Shown here one piece after another: positions 9,208 through 18,064 of a DNA stretch of 64,000 nt. The number at the start of each line of letters is the position of its first letter. Positions within the stretch are counted from its first letter, which is position 1. Source of the stretch: JADJNW01 sp964526645 (GTDB lineage: Bacteria > Bacteroidota > Bacteroidia > Chitinophagales > Saprospiraceae); the NCBI GenBank assembly GCA_964526645.1, contig CAZGJN010000001.1, forward strand, positions 1 through 64,000, given 5' to 3'. The notes under the pieces are model-generated. The model was not told the DNA's origin. It did not search any database and worked only from the letters and a program-made list of their open reading frames with translations. The position numbers and the translations under genes are program-made.

Positions 9208-9303
9208 GTTGGATTTTTTTCATTGCGGATTTTTTTTGCCAAATTCGTTGTCTAATCATTAATTTTTACACACCAATTCTTTCCTAATCAAAACACACTC
9301 GAT

Positions 9304-10878
9304 ATGAAAAGGCTCAATCTATTGGCTTTTTTTCTTTTAACACTCGCTTATGCTGCCTTCGCACAAGATAAAGCCGACCCAGATATTAATAAAATAATCA
9401 GAAAACATGGCTTGGAAAAAAGCCAGGTTGCAGAAATTGCCAGTTGGATGACGGATGTTTACGGTCCGCGCCTCACAGGCTCTCCCATGCTGGATAAAGC
9501 GACCGATTGGGCTTTGAAAACCATGAAAGACTGGGGTATGGCGAATGTTCATACCGAAAGCTGGGGTCCTTTTGGCAGAGGATGGGAACTCAAACATTTT
9601 GAAATGCACGCCACTGCACCCAATTACTACCCGATCATTGCTTATCCCAAGGCATGGTCACCTGCTACCAATGGCAAACTCAGCGGAGAGGTGATCTACC
9701 TGGATGCCGGTTCAGAAACGGAACTGGAATCGTACAAAGGCAAACTCAAGGGCAAGTTTGTGTTAATTGATACGGCTCGCATGGTGAAAGAATGGTTTGA
9801 TGCACCTGCCGAACGATATGGCGCTACAGATTTGTTGGATTTGGCGAATGCCCCCGCACCTGCGCCTTTTGGCAGAGGTGGTAGAAACTTTTTTGGCAAT
9901 ACGGGTTTTAATGCTACGCTCTGGAAATTTATTTACGAAGAAAAACCGCTGGCTGTTATTGATCGCAGTTTCAAAGGTGATTTGGGGGTCGTATTCGTAA
10001 GCGGTGCACGCGGAAAAGAGGGAAATGCGCGGGATAAAGATGCAGTGGTAATCCCACAGGTTACGATGGGGGTAGAATATTACAACAGGATTTTCAGATT
10101 GCTAAAAAAAGGTATTGCTGTCACGCTTTCGATGGAAATGGATGCCATTTACACCAATCCAGATGGTATGGAACACAACATTATCGCTGAAATTCCGGGT
10201 ACGGATTTGAAAGAAGAAGTGGTAATGTTTGGTGCACACTTCGATTCCTGGCACAGTGCCACAGGTGCAACGGATAATGCTGCTGGTTCTGCCGTTATGA
10301 TGGAGGCAGCGCGTATTTTATTGGAAACCATTAAAGAAACAGGCATTCAGCCGCGGCGGACGCTTCGTATTGCTTTATGGACAGGTGAAGAACAGGGACT
10401 GCTCGGTTCTCGTGGGTATGTTCGCGATCATTTTGCTACAATGGAAGAAGACGGTAGAACGGTGCTGGGTTTGAAACCCGAACAGGAAAAAATAGCCGCT
10501 TATTATAACTTGGACAATGGCACGGGCAAAATTCGCGGTGTTTATCTGCAAGGAAATGCTGCGGTAGCGCCTATTTTCCGCACTTGGCTGGATGCTTTTA
10601 AGGACCTGGAAGCCACTACACTTTCGATGTCCAATACAGGCGGTACGGATCACCTCTCTTTTGATGGGGTAGGTATTCCAGGATTTCAGTTTATTCAAGA
10701 TCCAGTGGCTTATTCTACCCGTACGCACCATTCTAACATGGACAACTGGGATCATTTAGTGGAGGATGACCTCAAGCAAGCCGCCACGGTTATCGCTTCT
10801 TTTGTGTGGCACACGGCTCAGCGCAATGAAAAATTGCCTCGAAAAGAATTTAAAATAGAAAAATCTGGTTCTAACTAA
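9304..10878 (+). CDS. M28-family zinc aminopeptidase, exported
   Basis: A 524-aa metallopeptidase with a signal peptide (MKRLNLLAFFLL, cleavage near AFAQ). A protease-associated (PA) insert lies between the N-terminal part and the catalytic core, including FVLIDTARM. The two-zinc M28 core is intact: AHFDSW (His near 311), ATDNAAG with the bridging Asp, TGEEQG (general base and zinc Glu, near 362), NLDNG, and HHSNMDNW with the last zinc His near 476. It should act in the periplasm or at the surface, trimming amino acids or dipeptides from peptides. There is no sorting tail. A Gly/Arg-rich insert (FGRGGRNFFG) is lineage-specific. Confidence 0.92.
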   Translation: MKRLNLLAFFLLTLAYAAFAQDKADPDINKIIRKHGLEKSQVAEIASWMTDVYGPRLTGSPMLDKATDWALKTMKDWGMANVHTESWGPFGRGWELKHFEMHATAPNYYPIIAYPKAWSPATNGKLSGEVIYLDAGSETELESYKGKLKGKFVLIDTARMVKEWFDAPAERYGATDLLDLANAPAPAPFGRGGRNFFGNTGFNATLWKFIYEEKPLAVIDRSFKGDLGVVFVSGARGKEGNARDKDAVVIPQVTMGVEYYNRIFRLLKKGIAVTLSMEMDAIYTNPDGMEHNIIAEIPGTDLKEEVVMFGAHFDSWHSATGATDNAAGSAVMMEAARILLETIKETGIQPRRTLRIALWTGEEQGLLGSRGYVRDHFATMEEDGRTVLGLKPEQEKIAAYYNLDNGTGKIRGVYLQGNAAVAPIFRTWLDAFKDLEATTLSMSNTGGTDHLSFDGVGIPGFQFIQDPVAYSTRTHHSNMDNWDHLVEDDLKQAATVIASFVWHTAQRNEKLPRKEFKIEKSGSN

Positions 10879-10889
10879 TATGATTTTGG

Positions 10890-10926
10890 CATCCCAGTTC
10901 GTTTCTTTGTGATATGAACTGGGATG
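10890..10926 (+). terminator. Hairpin after the M28 peptidase gene
   Basis: CATCCCAGTTC (10890-10900) pairs perfectly with GAACTGGGATG (10916-10926) around a 15-base loop. It has no strong T-run, so it may be a weak terminator or an RNA-processing hairpin. Confidence 0.5.
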
Positions 10927-10954
10927 TTCCAGTAACTTCAAAAAAATATTCCAA

Positions 10955-11575
10955 ATGAAACCGTTCAATTTTCTGCCTGTTTGCCTCTTTTTATGCTTCA
11001 TTTCCATTGCTTCTGCTCAAAAGGAAGAAGATGATATTATTGATTTGCTCGCACAAGAAACTTGTGATTGTGTGGGTAGCAAAGACCTGAATTCAGCTGA
11101 TCCTGGCACGATTGAGTTTGAACTCGGTATGTGCATACTCGGTGCCCTTGCCAATAATGAAGCGGCTTACAAAGGTAAGATGGAGATCAATATGAATGAT
11201 CCGGAAAGCATGCATATCATCGGAGAAAAAATCGGGGCACGCATGGCGTTTAAATGCCCCAAAGTTTTAATGTTGATGACTAAAATTGTGGATAAAGAAG
11301 AGCTTAAACCCGCTGTGACTAAGGAGCTCAAAGGTATTGTAGTTGGGGTGGAAGAAAAAGAATTTAGTTATATTGTATTGAGAGAACAGGATGGCAGTGA
11401 GCACCGATTGATGTGGTTGCGGTACTTTGAAGGTTCTGATTCGTTGGTAGGCAATTTGCGCACAGTAATCGGCAAAAAGGTGCAGGTGACTTATGAATCC
11501 ATAGATTGTTATTCACCGCAGGCAAAAGAATACTTCCCGCGCAAGGAGATCAGGTCTTTAAGACTTGTGGAGTAA
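10955..11575 (+). CDS. Secreted protein of unknown function
   Basis: A 206-aa protein with a clear signal peptide (MKPFNFLPVCLFLC, cleavage near ASAQ). The mature part begins with an acidic segment, then an LLAQETCDCVGSKDL motif, a GMCILGAL motif and a further FKCPKV cysteine, so four cysteines could form disulfides. The C-terminal half (VVGVEEKEFSYIVL to KKVQVTYES) looks like a small beta-domain. I do not recognise the family. It may share a transcript with the M28 peptidase and ends next to the convergent LOG gene. Confidence 0.85.
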   Translation: MKPFNFLPVCLFLCFISIASAQKEEDDIIDLLAQETCDCVGSKDLNSADPGTIEFELGMCILGALANNEAAYKGKMEINMNDPESMHIIGEKIGARMAFKCPKVLMLMTKIVDKEELKPAVTKELKGIVVGVEEKEFSYIVLREQDGSEHRLMWLRYFEGSDSLVGNLRTVIGKKVQVTYESIDCYSPQAKEYFPRKEIRSLRLVE

Positions 11576-12151
11576 TTATTTACGAAGCCATTTACCTTCC
11601 GCCGAAGGAATTGAATAGTTATTCATTTTTTCTATTAATTCCGAAATATCGTTGGAATAGATAAGTAGATTTTTATGTATTTCTTTCAGAAATTGTTCAT
11701 AGTATATATGATCTATAAATGATATAAGATGGTCGTAAAAGCCTTTTATATTCCAAATGCCGATGGGGTAAGGATATTGACCCAGTTGGGCAAGGGTGAG
11801 CACTTCGAATAATTCGTCAAGGGTACCATAGCCGCCAGGCAGGGCGATCACCCCATCTGCTCTCTCTGCCATCACCAGCTTTCTTTCCGCCATGCTGTTT
11901 ACCACTACCAGCTCTGTCAAGCCTTCATGGCAGACCTCTCGCTCGCGCAAAAAATAAGGAATTACCCCAATTACCTTGCCACCCGCCGCTAAAACAGTAT
12001 CTGCCAGAATGCCCATCAACCCTACATTGCCGCCGCCATACAACAGCTGAATGCCTTTTTGCACCAAGATTTGACCGAGGTCTTTTGCTGCTGATTCATA
12101 TATCGGATCTCTTCCTTTGTTAGAGCCACAAAATACTTGAATAGCTTTCAT
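11576..12151 (-). CDS. LOG-family (TIGR00730) nucleotide phosphoribohydrolase
   Basis: A 191-aa protein of the lysine-decarboxylase-like LOG family, whose characterised members release the base from cytokinin riboside 5-prime-monophosphate or AMP. It shows the Rossmann-like start VFCGSNKG, the loop GGGNVGLMG and the diagnostic PGGYGTLDELFE, which carries the catalytic Arg/Glu environment. Length is normal. The start codon overlaps the stop of the upstream membrane-protein gene by four bases, so the two are probably translated together. Confidence 0.92.
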   Translation of the reverse strand: MKAIQVFCGSNKGRDPIYESAAKDLGQILVQKGIQLLYGGGNVGLMGILADTVLAAGGKVIGVIPYFLREREVCHEGLTELVVVNSMAERKLVMAERADGVIALPGGYGTLDELFEVLTLAQLGQYPYPIGIWNIKGFYDHLISFIDHIYYEQFLKEIHKNLLIYSNDISELIEKMNNYSIPSAEGKWLRK

Positions 12152-12861
12152 CCATTTTGAAAGATAAAAATACCTGAAAAAATTATGACAATAAATAAAT
12201 AATACAAGCCAAAATATGTAATGATTGCTGCAACTGATTTCAAAATCCCTCTCAACAGGCTTTCGTTAAAAATTTTTACATACACAAAGATGCTGTAAAC
12301 AAAGGTCAAAAACGTATAAATATAAGATACTACCAAGAAATCATATATGAGTAATAATGGCGTTAATAAAATATAATAAGCGGATAATTGAGAAATGACG
12401 TAGCTATTTATAACCAAATGCTCCGCGTAGTTGAATTTTTTTCTGAAAAACCAATAGGTCACTATTGCTACTATTGGTACGCTCAATACAATGAGCAGGT
12501 TAAAATAGTTGATATATACCTCGTTCAGTAGCTTGAGGTAGTTTTCGACAGCAGCTAAGTCCTCGTTGTCTTTAGGACTGTATCCCATGGTAAATCCTTT
12601 TCTCATCTCCGCCAAAAAATTACCTCTCTTCATGTATTGAACCGTAATAAACGTAGCGATAGCAGCTGTGAAAATCAAGTATCGGAATGGTTTTATCAAG
12701 CGGTTGCGATTTTCGTAAAAATATGTTATTATCGCTTGATCGGGTTTGATGGTGAGTGCAAATAGCGTATAAAGCAGTCCTCGTTCTACATTGAATATAT
12801 CTAAAATGCCCTCACCGATGGTTTTCATTGTAATGCGTTCTGGCGTAGCTGTCTCTTGCAT
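12148..12861 (-). CDS. DUF3667-like integral membrane protein
   Basis: A 237-aa membrane protein. I take the start at 12861 (MQETATPER); a start at 12906 would add 15 residues that look like leader. An N-terminal soluble stretch (GEGILDIFNVERGLLYT) precedes about four to five transmembrane segments, among them YLIFTAAIATFITV, FNLLIVLSVPIVAIV and a C-terminal VAAIITYFGLYYLF. The words NRLIKPFRYL and RKKFNYAEHLV resemble DUF3667 proteins, whose function is not known. Its stop overlaps the start of the LOG gene. Confidence 0.75.
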   Translation of the reverse strand: MQETATPERITMKTIGEGILDIFNVERGLLYTLFALTIKPDQAIITYFYENRNRLIKPFRYLIFTAAIATFITVQYMKRGNFLAEMRKGFTMGYSPKDNEDLAAVENYLKLLNEVYINYFNLLIVLSVPIVAIVTYWFFRKKFNYAEHLVINSYVISQLSAYYILLTPLLLIYDFLVVSYIYTFLTFVYSIFVYVKIFNESLLRGILKSVAAIITYFGLYYLFIVIIFSGIFIFQNG

Positions 12862-13175
12862 TGGTATCGTTTTGTGAAAAATAAGAATGGAACTAAATTT
12901 AAACAAATTTTCAGTGTAGAATGCACAACTTTATGCTGTTTTTTGAAATTATTGCCGCTTTGCTTTGAATTTTTGCTACTTTCTACTATTGGGCAATCAA
13001 GCTCAAATCACACTGAATCTGTGGGAATCTTTTGATTATCAAATTTATAAAACATTCAGCTATTGGCTACAAACTACTCGACTACTCCATAAAGATTTGT
13101 TAAGAAAAGTAGAAGTGCCGCCCATCCAACATTTTTGATGTTCAATTGTTCTCAATTTTGCATCAAAAACTTATC

Positions 13176-13700
13176 ATGAAACAGATAAAGGGATTTTTGC
13201 TTTTTGTAGCACTTTTCAGTTTTATTTCTTGCAATCAAGCTCAAAAAAAAGCGATGGAACCCAAGCAAACACAGCAAGTTGAGTTTCTTTCTCTCAAAGG
13301 AGAAGTTTTGCCGCCAATTCAAAAAACCGAAGAAGAATGGGAAGCACAACTCTCGGAAATGGAATACTATGTGCTACGACAGGCAGGTACAGAGCGAGCT
13401 TTCACTGGTGAATACTGGAATAATCACGAGCAGGGCGTGTATCTTTGCCGCGCTTGTGAATTACCTCTTTTCACTTCCGATACCAAATTTGATTCGGGTA
13501 CCGGCTGGCCCAGTTTTTGGGCACCGATCAAAGAAGGATATGTACTCAATAAAAAAGATACCAGCTACGGCATGGTACGGGTAGAGAATGTGTGTGCGCG
13601 CTGCGGTAGCCACCTAGGACACGTCTTTGAGGATGGACCAAAGCCAACCGGCTTGCGATACTGTATGAATTCGATCTCGCTAAAGTTTGTAAAGCAATAG
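13176..13700 (+). CDS. msrB: Peptide-methionine (R)-S-oxide reductase, lipoprotein
   Basis: A 174-aa MsrB that reduces the R-epimer of methionine sulfoxide in proteins. The start at 13176 opens a lipoprotein signal (LFSFISCNQ), so this form should be anchored in the envelope. The zinc-binding pairs CRAC (about 90) and CARC (about 140) are present. GTGWPSFWAPI and the catalytic cysteine in LRYCMNSISLKF (about 162) complete the family signature. It repairs oxidised exported proteins. It is single, with no msrA nearby. Confidence 0.95.
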   Translation: MKQIKGFLLFVALFSFISCNQAQKKAMEPKQTQQVEFLSLKGEVLPPIQKTEEEWEAQLSEMEYYVLRQAGTERAFTGEYWNNHEQGVYLCRACELPLFTSDTKFDSGTGWPSFWAPIKEGYVLNKKDTSYGMVRVENVCARCGSHLGHVFEDGPKPTGLRYCMNSISLKFVKQ

Positions 13701-14041
13701 TGTTAAATCTCAAACGCAGCCATTTGTTTACTTTTTTGTAGCATAGATTGAAAACTGATAAAGAAATTGCCTGTATCCTGAAGATACAGGCAATAGTCGC
13801 TTTTAAAATTTAGAACATGTTTAAAAATTTCTATATCTTAAGAGAGAAAATTTACTTTTTCAAACCAGGATTATTAGAAGGATGGATACTTGAAAAACAG
13901 AGAAGATAGGCATCACTTTTTCCAATATTCCATCACTCCATTTTTTTGCCGACCTAAAGCTAAATAAAATATGCAGTACCTTGTTAATCAATGATTTCAG
14001 CAAAATTTAAACATACTTATCAGATCACATTTTGAGTACTT
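13701..14041. other. Intergenic stretch with a 12-bp hairpin
   Basis: This gap between the convergent msrB and S9 peptidase genes holds a perfect 12-bp stem, ATTGCCTGTATC (13766-13777) with GATACAGGCAAT (13783-13794), and a 5-base loop. It has no long T-run and may serve as a weak bidirectional terminator. The rest is AT-rich and carries no coding signal I can support. Confidence 0.6.
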
Positions 14042-16222
14042 TCAATTCTTCAAATCTCCTTCGTTAATACCTGCCAAATCCAGCATAAAAGCATATTCCA
14101 TTGCAATTTCCTTGAGTGCTTCGAATCGCCCGGAAGCACCACCGTGCCCAGCTTCCATGTTGGTGTGGAGTAGGAGGGGGTTTTTGTCGGTTTTCATGGC
14201 GCGCAGCCGAGCCACCCATTTGGCGGGCTCCCAGTATTGCACCTGCGAATCATGTAAACCCGTAGTGACCAGCATGGCGGGGTATGCCTTGGCTTCTACA
14301 TTGTCATAAGGAGAATAGGACTTCATATAGTCGTAGTATTCCTTCTGGTTAGGATTGCCCCACTCGTCGTATTCAAAAGTAGTAAGAGGGATACTCGCAT
14401 CCATCATGGTTGTCACCACATCCACAAAGGGTACTGCTGCTACCACGCCTTTGAACAAATCAGGACGCATGTTCACTACCGCACCCATCAGCAAGCCACC
14501 GGCGCTGCCACCCATCGCAAAGAGTTTGTCTTTGTTGGTGTACTTGTTTTGAATCAAATATTCTGCACAGTCAATATAATCATTGAACGTATTTTTCTTT
14601 TTCAGCAATTTACCATTTTCATACCACTGGCGGCCCATCTCCTCGCCCCCGCGGATGTGTGCAATGGCGTAAGCAAAACCCCGGTTGAGCAAACTCAAGC
14701 GATTGGAGCTGAAGGATGGATCCATGCTGGCACCATAGGAGCCGTAGGCGTAGAGTAGGAGAGGGCGCTTGCCGTCTTTCTGGAAGCCCTTTTTGTAAAC
14801 AATAGAGACCGGCACTTTTACGCCATCGCGAGCCGTGACGTAAATTCGTTCTGATTGGTAATCAGCTGGGTTAAATCCCCCTAATACTTCTTGCTGCTTG
14901 AGTTGTTTAAACTCCTTGGTGCGCATGTTGTAGTCGTAGGTAGTGTTGGGGGTTGTCAAGGATTGATAGTTGAGTCGCAGCAATTCTGTTTCAAATTCAG
15001 GATTCGTAGAAGTGAAAGCCACATAGGCTTCTTCCTGGAACTGTATATAGTGTTCTTCGCCTTTCCAGGGGCGGATGCGGAGTTGTGTGATGCCGTTTTT
15101 GCGTTCCGAGAGCACCAGGTAATCCTTGAAAATATCCATGCCTTCAAAGAGCACATCCGCTCTATTAGGAATCAACTCTTTCCAGTTCTCCTTGGTTGTT
15201 TTATTTTCCGGTGTTTCCATCAAACGGAAGTTCTGGGCGTTCCAGTTGGTTCTGATGTAAAATTTGTCGCCATAGTGATCAATGCCGTATTCCAAGCCTT
15301 TTTCTCTGGGTTGTAGCATGCGGAATTTGCCCGTAGGTGTGCTCGCATCCAGTACTTGGTATTCCTGGCTATTGCTGTAATAAGAAGCGATGACGATATA
15401 CTTTTTTGACTTTGTTTTGTAAGCAAAACAATCAAAACTTTCGTCTTTTTCATGGAAAATTTCTACGTCTTGCGCGGTTGGGGTGCCAAGTTTGTGCCGA
15501 AATACCTTATAACCCCGAAGCGTTTGTAAATCCTTCAAAGTGTAGAAAATAGTCTGGTTATCATTTGCCCAAACAGCCCCGCCGGTGGTGTTTGGAATCA
15601 CGTCGGGCAGCATAGCGCCTGTTTCCAGATTTTTAAAACGGATTGTATAAATACGGCGGCTGAGCGTGTCTTCGCCATACGCCAGTATTTTATTATTGGG
15701 ACTCACAGAGCGCCCACCCACCTGAAAATAATCATAGGGTTTCGCCAATTCATTCACATTGAGCATGATTTCCTCCGTGGCATCCAGGCTTCCTTTTTTG
15801 CGAGAGAAAATGGGATATTCCTGTCCTTGCTCAAAACGAGTGATGTAGTAGTAGCCATTATCTTTGTAGGGTACCGATTCGTCCTGCTCTTTGATACGCC
15901 CTTTCATTTCCTGGAATAGCTTGTCCTGAAAGGATTTCAGGTGCGCCATCACTTTATTTTTATAATCATTTTCTGCTTCTAAGTAGGCAATTACATCCGG
16001 GTTTTCTCGTTCATTCAGCCAGTAGTATTCATCTATTCGCGTATCACCATGCATACTCAACTCCTTAGCGACCTTCTTAGCCACTGGCGCTTGAATATCC
16101 ATTTTCTCGTACATTGCACTTGATTTTGAGTCCATTCGTTCTGTTTTATTGCAGGCGGCAAAAATGAGAAATATTACCAAAAGCAAAAGACCTTGATCGG
16201 GAGATTTCACAAATTTTGACAT
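14042..16222 (-). CDS. S9-family prolyl oligopeptidase / oligopeptidase B, lipoprotein
   Basis: A 726-aa serine peptidase with a lipobox (LIFAACNK), so it should be membrane-anchored in the envelope, unlike classical cytosolic oligopeptidase B. An N-terminal beta-propeller (YYWLNERENPDV onward) caps a C-terminal alpha/beta-hydrolase domain. The triad is visible: Ser in GGSAGG near 573, Asp in GLHDSQV near 657 and His in EAGHGG near 692. RGGEEMGRQWYENGK and EYDEWGNP are typical of the oligopeptidase B branch. It probably cleaves short peptides after basic residues. It is transcribed alone. Confidence 0.93.
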   Translation of the reverse strand: MSKFVKSPDQGLLLLVIFLIFAACNKTERMDSKSSAMYEKMDIQAPVAKKVAKELSMHGDTRIDEYYWLNERENPDVIAYLEAENDYKNKVMAHLKSFQDKLFQEMKGRIKEQDESVPYKDNGYYYITRFEQGQEYPIFSRKKGSLDATEEIMLNVNELAKPYDYFQVGGRSVSPNNKILAYGEDTLSRRIYTIRFKNLETGAMLPDVIPNTTGGAVWANDNQTIFYTLKDLQTLRGYKVFRHKLGTPTAQDVEIFHEKDESFDCFAYKTKSKKYIVIASYYSNSQEYQVLDASTPTGKFRMLQPREKGLEYGIDHYGDKFYIRTNWNAQNFRLMETPENKTTKENWKELIPNRADVLFEGMDIFKDYLVLSERKNGITQLRIRPWKGEEHYIQFQEEAYVAFTSTNPEFETELLRLNYQSLTTPNTTYDYNMRTKEFKQLKQQEVLGGFNPADYQSERIYVTARDGVKVPVSIVYKKGFQKDGKRPLLLYAYGSYGASMDPSFSSNRLSLLNRGFAYAIAHIRGGEEMGRQWYENGKLLKKKNTFNDYIDCAEYLIQNKYTNKDKLFAMGGSAGGLLMGAVVNMRPDLFKGVVAAVPFVDVVTTMMDASIPLTTFEYDEWGNPNQKEYYDYMKSYSPYDNVEAKAYPAMLVTTGLHDSQVQYWEPAKWVARLRAMKTDKNPLLLHTNMEAGHGGASGRFEALKEIAMEYAFMLDLAGINEGDLKN

Positions 16223-16344
16223 AATTATAATTTTTATTGAAAAATATGGTGTAGGTGAAAGTCCGAAAAATAAGCTTTGTTTGCGAAAAATTTATACTTC
16301 TGCTTGCAGAATTCTGTGGAGCAAAAAAAAACTGCAGCCTAAAA

Positions 16345-16381
16345 ACAAAAAAGCGGTCTGCCGGAAATGGCAGTACCGCTT
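16345..16381 (-). terminator. Rho-independent terminator, minus strand
   Basis: On the minus strand AAGCGGTACTGCC pairs with GGCAGACCGCTT (plus-strand 16351-16362 and 16369-16381, with one extra base on one side) around a 6-base loop and runs into TTTTTTGTTTTT. It closes the small gene at 16410-16682. Confidence 0.85.
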
Positions 16382-16409
16382 GCTCTTTTGGAATATGTTT
16401 ATGAGGCTT

Positions 16410-16682
16410 TTATCGGATCTGAAATCCTTGCACATAATGGCTATTTGTTTGGCGATTAGAGACCAGCTCCAAATCCAACTGGCAGTGCTCGAACTGCAAG
16501 GCATAGATTTCTCTGATATGGCTACGGTTCAAATCGGCACCTTTCACGCGCTTCAAGCCAAGAAATGCGCCTACTTCTTTGAAACCTAACATCAATTCTT
16601 TCACAAGGTTCAGTGTGTTGTTGTCTGATTGTGCATTCATCAGACCTACGCTTAATGCTAATTTGATTTGTCGGATGTTCAT
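16410..16682 (-). CDS. Small protein of unknown function
   Basis: A 90-aa reading frame that I do not recognise. It begins MNIRQIKLALSVGLMNAQ and has an amphipathic helical N-terminal half and a more polar C-terminus ending VQGFQIR. It has no signal peptide, cysteine or zinc motif. Support for a real gene comes from the strong terminator placed about 30 bases after its stop on the same strand and from the lack of a competing gene. The plus-strand frame over the same DNA starts in an AT-rich, low-complexity stretch and has no such signal. Confidence 0.6.
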   Translation of the reverse strand: MNIRQIKLALSVGLMNAQSDNNTLNLVKELMLGFKEVGAFLGLKRVKGADLNRSHIREIYALQFEHCQLDLELVSNRQTNSHYVQGFQIR

Positions 16683-16893
16683 GATTCGGATACGTTTCGG
16701 GTTTTAATAGATTGTTTTCTGATATGATTTACGGTAATAACTTTTTTTTGGTTTGAGATGTTGCTTCTACTTGTTTTAAAGTATTGTTAAATCGAATTAA
16801 GGATTTTAACACTTTCGATTACAAGCGGAGTAGGCCTGGTGTTTGCTTTGGCAAATCCTGGAGATTCATCAATAAAAGAGCTTTGCCGATCCC

Positions 16894-17970
16894 TTAATAG
16901 CGATAAGCAATGGCATTGATGTTCATTCCTGCACCTACAGATGCAAAAACGATAAGGTCCCCCTTATGGAAGCCATGCTTATCCATTTGTTTTTTTTGAA
17001 TGAGATCGAAAAGAGTAGGAATAGTGGCTACGGAGCTATTGCCAAGAAAATGAATGCTAACGGGCATAATGGATTGGTCAAAATCTTTTTCGCCATAGAG
17101 TTTGAATAAGCGCTTTAAGATGGCGTGATCCATTTTTTCATTAGCCTGGTGGATGAGGATTTTTTTTACATCGCGGATATGGAGATGTGCTTTGTCAAGG
17201 CAAATTTTTATAGCTTCGGGCACTTTCGTAAGCGCGAATTCGTATATTTTACGACCCTGCATTTTGATGTAACCCATGTGCGGATCGGTGTCGGGCTTAT
17301 TAGATTTTCCAAAAAAAAGATAACCGGCTTCTTCTTTTGTATAAGATTGGCTTGCTACTGACAAGATACCCTGCTCGCCTTGGTTTTCTGCTTTTTCTAC
17401 GACAACCGCTCCCGCGCCATCAGCAAAAATCATTCCATCCCGATCAAAATCATCTACCACACGGGACAGCGTCTCGGTGCCAATCACTAAACACCGGTTT
17501 GCCATGCCAGCCAGCATAAAGGCATAGGCATGAATCATACCCTCCACCCAGCCAGGGCAGCCAAAGATAAGGTCATACGCTACACAATTAGGGTTAATGA
17601 TGCCGAGTTTTTGTTTAATACGAGCAGCCAAACTTGGCAGTAAATCCGTTTGGGTAGAGCCAAAAGGGACATCGCCAAAGTTATCAGCTACAATGATGTA
17701 ATCAAGCGTTTCGGGGTCAATGCCCGCTTGTTGAAGTGCCTTTTTTGCAGCTATAAAACCGATTTCGGAAGCAACCTGATGGTCCTCGGCATAGCGGCGC
17801 TCTTGGATACCAGTGATAGACTGAAATTTTTGAATAATTTCTTCGGCTGGGCGATCAATCAATTGCTCATCCGCGTCGTAAAAACTGTGATTCAAAAATT
17901 CCGAATTTTTGATAACCTTGCTGGGAATATAGCTGCCACTGCCAATGATTACTGAGGTTACTTTTTTCAT
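16894..17970 (-). CDS. Beta-ketoacyl-ACP synthase III-like thiolase-fold enzyme
   Basis: A 358-aa KAS III-like protein; the start at 17970 gives the usual MKKVTSVIIGSGSYIPS beginning. The catalytic triad is present: Cys138 in FGCPGWVEG, His in ILIHQANEKM and Asn in FLGNSSVATIP. It differs from housekeeping FabH around the cysteine (DLIFGCPGW rather than a typical CAGF) and is longer, so it may condense an unusual acyl primer, as in branched-chain, polyene or natural-product pathways. No other fatty-acid gene lies nearby. Enzyme class is confident; substrate is unknown. Confidence 0.88.
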   Translation of the reverse strand: MKKVTSVIIGSGSYIPSKVIKNSEFLNHSFYDADEQLIDRPAEEIIQKFQSITGIQERRYAEDHQVASEIGFIAAKKALQQAGIDPETLDYIIVADNFGDVPFGSTQTDLLPSLAARIKQKLGIINPNCVAYDLIFGCPGWVEGMIHAYAFMLAGMANRCLVIGTETLSRVVDDFDRDGMIFADGAGAVVVEKAENQGEQGILSVASQSYTKEEAGYLFFGKSNKPDTDPHMGYIKMQGRKIYEFALTKVPEAIKICLDKAHLHIRDVKKILIHQANEKMDHAILKRLFKLYGEKDFDQSIMPVSIHFLGNSSVATIPTLFDLIQKKQMDKHGFHKGDLIVFASVGAGMNINAIAYRY

Positions 17971-18064
17971 ATTAGTGTGATACCTGTTTTGAGGCACAAA
18001 TTGCTAAAAATCAAAACAGCTTGTACCCAAACTGTTTGATGTAAAATTTATTTTTATACGATGT

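Noticed and set aside
16281..16589. Plus-strand frame opposite the small gene at 16410
   Set aside because: It begins in an A-rich stretch, reads through the minus-strand terminator and has no recognisable sequence.
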